Source of the DNA: Magnolia sinica
Taxonomy: Eukaryota; Streptophyta; Magnoliopsida; Magnoliales; Magnoliaceae
Reading direction: 5' to 3'
DNA length: 64,000 bases
Assembly: GCF_029962835.1 (NCBI RefSeq)
Contig: NC_080578.1
Coordinates: 54,987,001 to 55,051,000 of the forward strand
Part shown: piece after piece, positions 58,488-64,000 of the stretch
Layout of the letters: each line of letters starts with the position of its first letter
Numbering within the stretch: the first letter of the stretch is position 1
Notes under the pieces: model-generated
What the model saw: only the letters and a program-made list of their open reading frames with translations
What the model was told of the DNA's origin: nothing
Database searches by the model: none
Program-made: the position numbers and the translations under genes

Positions 58488-61400
58488 GTAACCTTCTCCC
58501 TCAGAGAAGCGGTAAGACCCAGTTTTCCTTTTATGGTTACTTGTAGATTTCACGATGACTAGATGGGGCTATGAGAAGTTTTTCCTGTGTAGCAGTACGG
58601 AGTTATGAAGTCATGAGCTAATTGGATCTTTATGCATGTTCTTCGGTGTTTCACCATGTGATTTTATATTATTAGAGTCAGTAATGGGGTGTTTCTAAAA
58701 ATTAATTATGGCATTAGTGCATCCTTCTAGGAAGGCATCATCTTTCTCTTGTATTCTTATCTAGCTGTTTGCTTCTATAGCTCTTAAAGCTGTGCCTTCC
58801 AGTTTTTTATTTCTATTTTTATCGTTTTTTTCAGTATAACTTTTACAGAGTTCTGGTTTTTCAAATCATTTCCCGACGGATATAATTAAAAATCTCTATC
58901 TGTGGTTGGTTGCATTTTTCTGCTTTTATCTGCGTATTGTTGTGGAATAGTTGGTAAAGTTTTAGAGTGCTCGGTTATTGTCACATGTTCTTTTCTGAGG
59001 TTTGCATATCTTAGACATGGTGACAGGGCCCTTGGTCAAGATGTCTGGGACTGGCTTTGCCATTCTGAAGTTATTGATACTTGTAAGCCAAAATTCCAGT
59101 ATAGAAAACAAATATTAAAAATTGCACCCCAGTCTGCGAACCAATACTCTTCCGTAGTTCGTGTAATTCTTTTCTTTATAATGTGGTGATTTTTAGAGTT
59201 TTTTCTTTTTCTTTTTTGCCTCTACCTTTTAGCGATACTGCAAATTCAGGTGAAGAAGATAGGGGCGTTTTCATCTTTTTTGAAGAAAAAAAACCTAACT
59301 GCATCACTATTTTCAGTGGGAAAAAGTACCCCAAGGTTTAGTTTGCACATATAATGGAAAAGGGATGGAGTTTTTTACAAATATGCATACATGGGGCCTT
59401 TTTTGCAGTTATGGAAAAGGGAGGGGGTTATATGCACTTTTTTTTTTTTTTTTTTCTAAATTCTTTTATTGGATAGTGTATGACTTTCCTTCTTACCAAC
59501 TGGATTTTGTTGGTATGGAAAAAGTATGTTTTTTTTTAGCAAACTGGAAGCTTTCTGGATCATAGTTTTTTCATGTTTTCAATTGGTCAGTGCTGGATGT
59601 CTTCAATTGTATTGTTTGTTGAAATTTATATTTTGGACAATTCCTGGCCTTTCAGATGTATTCTGTGCACACTTAACTCAATGGCATCAATTTCTAGTTG
59701 ACTCCCAATTATGGTACATTTGAACCATTGCAAGGTGAGCTGGAAAAGGCGGGGAATGATCTGCATCAGACAACGTGGACTTTTATGATCAGTGCAAGGT
59801 CTTTAGGATGCATTTTGATGAAGCTAGGACTTTTGCTCATTTTATGTGGGAACAAGATGTACTGTTAAGTTGGGCAATCATTGCGATTACTCTAGTAGGC
59901 TGTTTCACTTTGGGTGTCTGTTAATTCTTGATTGCAATGAAAAATTGTTGCCTTTGCAATTGGACGGTTAAAAGTTTGTTTTTTGGGTCCAACATTCATG
60001 CAAGAGTAGTTCTTGGATGTTTAATCAAGGGTTGCTATTTTTTTATTTTTTTATTTTTTTTTGGTGTAGTTACTTTCACTTAAGTCAACTGTTCAGACTT
60101 GTTTTACAAGAGATCAAATTTTAGTGACTGGATCAGAGCTAGATTAGGCACTTATTTTCTCATGGGTAGTTTAAGCCTTTGGATATTTCAAGTATTGTTA
60201 AACCATCTACTACTGGATTCCTTTTCATTTGGATTTGACCTATGTTGTTGGAAAGAGAGCACATTACCCCTGATTAGTGACCGAGTCACCACCGAAGCTA
60301 GCACTTCAGCAAGGGCTTAAAAGATGTTGGGCTGAAGGAATTATATTTAGATAGTTTGTAGCTTGTTCTTGGGGGCAATAATGTGCACAACTTAATGTAT
60401 TTTTCATCATTTGTGTTGACTGATGCTTGTCATGATTGTTGTTTTTCTTTCAGTCATTAGCTTAGAGTGTTGCAGATCAGCAATTGCATTGTAGAAATCA
60501 GAGAACCAGAGTATCACTAGTGAAGATTTCCTATTGGAAGGTGATTGGCATAAGAGCAAGAAATGTGGTGAAGTACTAGAAGTAGCCCAACATAAAGGAA
60601 ATCAAAGGTTAAAGTTACTAGTAACTGCTAGAACATCAATGGGGTAAAAAGTGATGCAATGAGCGTTAATAGGGTATTTTAGGAATTGTGAATAAGTTAG
60701 TATTTCTTAAGTTGGTTTGTTGTATTTTTGGAGGTCTCTTCTTGTAATGGGTCCTAGGACTAGGATCATTATAAAGAAGAAAAGCTTTAAGAAGTTGGAT
60801 GCTGGCCACTCTAAAAATATCCAAGTACGAAAGAAAACACATATTGAGGGTTTGCCAACAAGTTTCTTTTGGGTGCCAACCAAGAAGGTGCGCCTCACTC
60901 AATATTTGGTATATGCATGAGGCAATCATATTTACATCTCTCATGGAGCGTTTCACTCATGGATGAATTCTAGAGGTAATTAAGGGGTATTATTGGAGCC
61001 TTGAGTTGAAAGTAAGTGATGCAGGACACATAGATTTAATGCTATCATGTAACGTGAAGATTATGAAAGAGTCCATAAAGTAATTCAATTAACAAAAGAT
61101 GCTAACCCATCACGTAATTAAGAGTAAACAATATGAAATAAAATTTGATTTAACCTAAATCACATGTCTGCATGCTAACAACTCACATAAATCAATTAAA
61201 ACTAGGCTTGATGGAAGGATAGAACTTCCAATTTAGCATAGGCACGTTTCACACTCAAGGGAATGACTTGTAGGTTCTATGATTAGGGTTACGAAGAGGA
61301 AAATCTGAAATTTGGAAAATTAGGGTTCATGAGAATTGATTTTAGGATTAGGGTTTTTTAGAATTTGGGGAAAAGATGAAATTACGGCTAAATTGGGTGA

Positions 61401-61805
61401 ATTGGTAGAGGGGATTGATGGATTTAGATATTGGTAGAGGGGAATTAAAGTTTTGGATGAGGGAAATTATGGATTTTAGGCCAATTAAGAAAATTAGAGA
61501 TTTAGGCTTTGGGAATTTGGGGATATTAGGGAATTAGAGAATCTACGATTAGGGTTAGGGTTTATAGGTAGAGTTTGGGATGGGGAATCAAGGGGTTATA
61601 ATGGGGTAAGTAAGGGGAAATCAAGGGATTGAGGGGTTGTCCATACGGTCAGCCTAGGGGCGTGTAAGTGCAGCCGTACGATCGCACGTGTGGGTCGTTT
61701 GCTAGGGTTTTGGGGTCCTCAATGCTCGAGTTCGGTTGGGGTTGAAGTTGGATGATGAAAAGTTGAAGAAAATGATGATTTGGATCTTTTTGGATGGGAG
61801 GGGAA
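58488..61805 (+). other. 5' part of DET1 intron 8
   Basis: No further DET1 exon, gene or bounded transposon recognised. T-rich runs occur at 59440-59458 and 60038-60062. From 61260 to 61640 the words attagggttt and ttagggaatt recur without regular period. Confidence 0.5.
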
Positions 61806-61807
61806 GG

Positions 61808-62556
61808 AACCAATGTTTTAAATATCGTTATCGCATAATATATCGCACCCTTGGGATATGGATACATATTGGTTATCGCATGGGATATATCGGTTGTATT
61901 GTGTAATGTGTTACTGTTGTTGGGAAACATGGGAACATTGGGAAATTGGTCAAAAATTTCCATGAAACTTCAGGGATTGTTGAAACAGACATCAATACAC
62001 ACTTAGAAATCAAAACATTACAAAAAAAAGTGCACATAATAGGGGTTTCCTTTGTATAGGATCCTAATACATGTGCTTTCCAACTGAACTGATGCAAGTA
62101 TATTCAAAGTCTATTCATATAATTTATAAATGTAAGAAGACATGTATCGAAACATAAGCAATACATTCAAAAGCACAAGAAGAATCACTAGATCAGGTTA
62201 CATGTTTAATTTTGTGTTTGGATACAAAGATTGCAACTGAATTGCAAGAAATTGAGAAATTTTGATTTTTCTCAATTTTCCGCAACTTGACCCATCTCTC
62301 CTAAATCTCGAAATTTTAGTTCCAAATCCATGATTTTTCATGGAAAATATTAAGTATCATACATTTGTAACCATTTAACATTGGTTTAACATGATTTACA
62401 ACAAAAACATGGATTGAAAATAAAAAATGCTTACTGGATCTAATAAGTGGGATAAATCGGCATTACCTGTGCGTTTTGTATTGCACAAGTGGGATACAAG
62501 ATACATCGTGTGATATATCGGTTGATTTCGTCGATATTTAAAACACCGTGTGGAAT
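61808..62556. mobile_element. hAT-like tatcg word-repeat element, sibling of the 53.3-kb copy
   Basis: Ends aatgttttaaatatcg and cggtgttttaaatatcg (inverted). The interior shares whole phrases with 53304-54071 in inverse orientation (gggaaacatggg, gggaaattggtcaa, aacttcaggg, gacatcaatacacac). Target duplication not clear. Confidence 0.8.
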
Positions 62557-62593
62557 TGATACTCATTTTAGGTGGAAGATCTATCATGCAAAC

Positions 62594-63074
62594 TGTTGAT
62601 GCAGTTTTCGGCTCACCCCCCTTTCCGCACTTGAATACCTGGTGCCTGCACAAGAAGAGGACAAAGGAGGCCCTGGCTAGTTCAGGGGACCCTCTGATGC
62701 CTAAGTCAGGCCTAGAATCTGGGTCTAATGGTAAGGATTTATGGGTGAGTAGTGGATGTGTCTTTGTACCTTTTACCGTGGGTAGGTCCTCTATTTATAG
62801 AGGCAGCGTAATCCCGTGGCATGTAGAACTTTCCCTGTAGGGATTGATCGATATCTTTTAAGGATTTTAAGATCTTTGATTGATTTATCCACGTGTCGGA
62901 CTGGGGAGTCCGAAGAGGCGTCGAGTCGGATTCTCATTTAATGCGTGCGCTACGTGGCGCAGCTATAAAAGGAACGTCCTAGCCTCCGAATCGTCCCCAT
63001 TTTCGCGCATCTTCTTTTTTGCTCTCTACCTTTCGCTTTCTCTGCCCTCTTTGCGTTTTCCGGCCGTTGTTGCA
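62594..63074 (+). repeat. Probable 5' LTR of a gypsy element
   Basis: Starts tgttgatgcagttttcggc, a common gypsy LTR beginning, and has a TATA box gctataaaagg (62960-62970). The 3' boundary is estimated from the change to gag-like coding further on. Confidence 0.6.
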
Positions 63075-63139
63075 AACTCCGGTGAGCATTTTTCTCCCTC
63101 CCTTTCGTTTAATTTTGAACAATCTCAGGCTCTGTAAGC

Positions 63140-64000
63140 CCTCAAGAGGGGGTGTACAGTGACGAGGGTGGAACGAGCAGCTTCTGGAATCTGGGCTGCT
63201 TCGAAACCACCCACGTTGCTGGCAGAGACGGTGGCCGGTGCTGATGCCGCATTCCAGCATTTGCAGAGGGTGATGGAGTCCCCGACATAGAGGTCGGTGG
63301 CATCTGCTGGGGCATTTGACTCGTCTCGTAGGCAGGAGGCAGTGATAGAAACTGCTCCGGGCAGGCCCAATCCCCCTGCTGTGGACGAGGATGACGAAGT
63401 CGAGGAGGCTGATGAAACCACGGCTGAAGAAGCCGCGGCCGAGGAAGGGTTGAGGGGGCAGTACCCTCAGTTTTGACTGAGGATGACCTACTTCGGATCC
63501 GGGTCGGATATCATATCCCTAACTCTATCGGCCTTAGCCTTCCTCGGCCGAATGAACTGCCGCGATTTTTCAGGTCGCAATGCAGTACGGCCTCCATTTA
63601 CCACTGCAGGAGATCGCTCGGTGTCTTCTGGGCTCTCTTGGTTTGGCTCTGGGGTAGATAGTTCCGAACGGGTGGAGGGACTTGTTTAGCTGTGCAGTCC
63701 TGTGGGCTGAGATGGATCAGCTAGCGCTGACCAGTAACGAGTTCCTCCATTTGTATCAAGTGCGGTCGAATCATCAGCAGCCCGGCTGGTATCACTTCTG
63801 CTCTTGGCGGAAGAAAGGAGGAGCTCTGATAACCGACCCTCCTTCCTCCAACAAACACTGGAGAGATCGGTGGTTTTGGCCTGTGGTCGCTGGGAGATGG
63901 CTGGGTCGGAGCCATTCGTATCTTTTGTTCCCTGAGCTTTTTCCGAGCCAGGCGACTTGGTGTCTATTATTTTTCCTTCTTAGTTGGCTGAACCTTTTTA
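63140..64000 (+). pseudogene. Gag-like N-terminal region of a gypsy element, continuing past the window
   Basis: Plus-strand frames give LRIRVGYHIPNSIGLSLPRP, then in another frame SNEFLHLYQVRSNHQQPGWY and HFCSWRKKGGALITDPPSSN, KHWRDRWFWPV. These resemble the N-terminal gag-associated region of plant gypsy polyproteins (YYF...G..L....S.K.WK..FF). A frameshift near 63660 separates the two parts. Sense orientation relative to DET1. Confidence 0.65.

Noticed and set aside
59239..59330. Possible DET1 exon 9, because aaattcag precedes gtgaagaagata (VKKI, compare FVKKM).
   Set aside because: The phenylalanine is missing, and the following residues (GAFSSFLKKKN) do not match the conserved LSLPFSCQSQSPSPYFDQ block. 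The real exon must lie beyond the window or be lost.

Overview
This window is nuclear DNA of a land plant. The large intron sizes, the plant retroelement lineages and the very abundant foldback repeat with gtggaccacacca / tggtgtggtccac arms suggest a woody early-diverging angiosperm, possibly a magnoliid. That placement is inference only.

I recognise one host gene: DET1 (DE-ETIOLATED 1), the light-signalling repressor of the COP10-DDB1-DET1 complex, on the + strand. Eight coding exons can be placed: 11325-11399, 33468-33895, 34046-34274, 56131-56298, 57358-57426, 57714-57770, 58169-58249 and 58323-58487. They join in one frame to 424 codons. The last ~120 codons are not in the window, so the gene spans more than 52 kb. 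Its bulk is two introns of about 22 kb each (11400-33467 and 34275-56130). Intron 3 appears to use a GC donor.

Layout. 1-11 kb, upstream of DET1: an LTR-like remnant, a 48-bp minisatellite and a dense cluster of foldback (MITE-like) elements sharing one palindromic core but carrying different hairpin-forming ends. Two hAT-like elements, a SINE with a 16-bp target duplication and several microsatellites lie among them. 11.3 kb: DET1 exon 1 with upstream ATGs. 13.4-30.4 kb, in intron 1: a Ty3/gypsy chromovirus on the minus strand, carrying a second related chromovirus inside its 5' LTR, a Harbinger-type MITE inside its integrase and a 1.5-kb LTR-like insertion inside its reverse transcriptase. 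30.4-33.5 kb: LINE pieces and small tandem repeats. 34-56 kb, in intron 3: RTE LINE fragments, a SINE, LTR-like segments, a truncated Copia element and a ~10-kb L1-type LINE (minus strand) split by several hAT-like elements, one holding a ~1.2-kb tandem array. 56-58.5 kb: DET1 exons 4-8 with short introns. 58.5-64 kb: intron 8 with another word-repeat element and the start of a sense-strand gypsy element running off the right edge.

Every transposon reading frame I checked is broken by stops, frameshifts or insertions; DET1 is the only intact coding unit. The most unusual signals are the common-core foldback family with variable hairpin ends, and a group of hAT-like elements whose interiors are mostly repeats of short self-complementary words.
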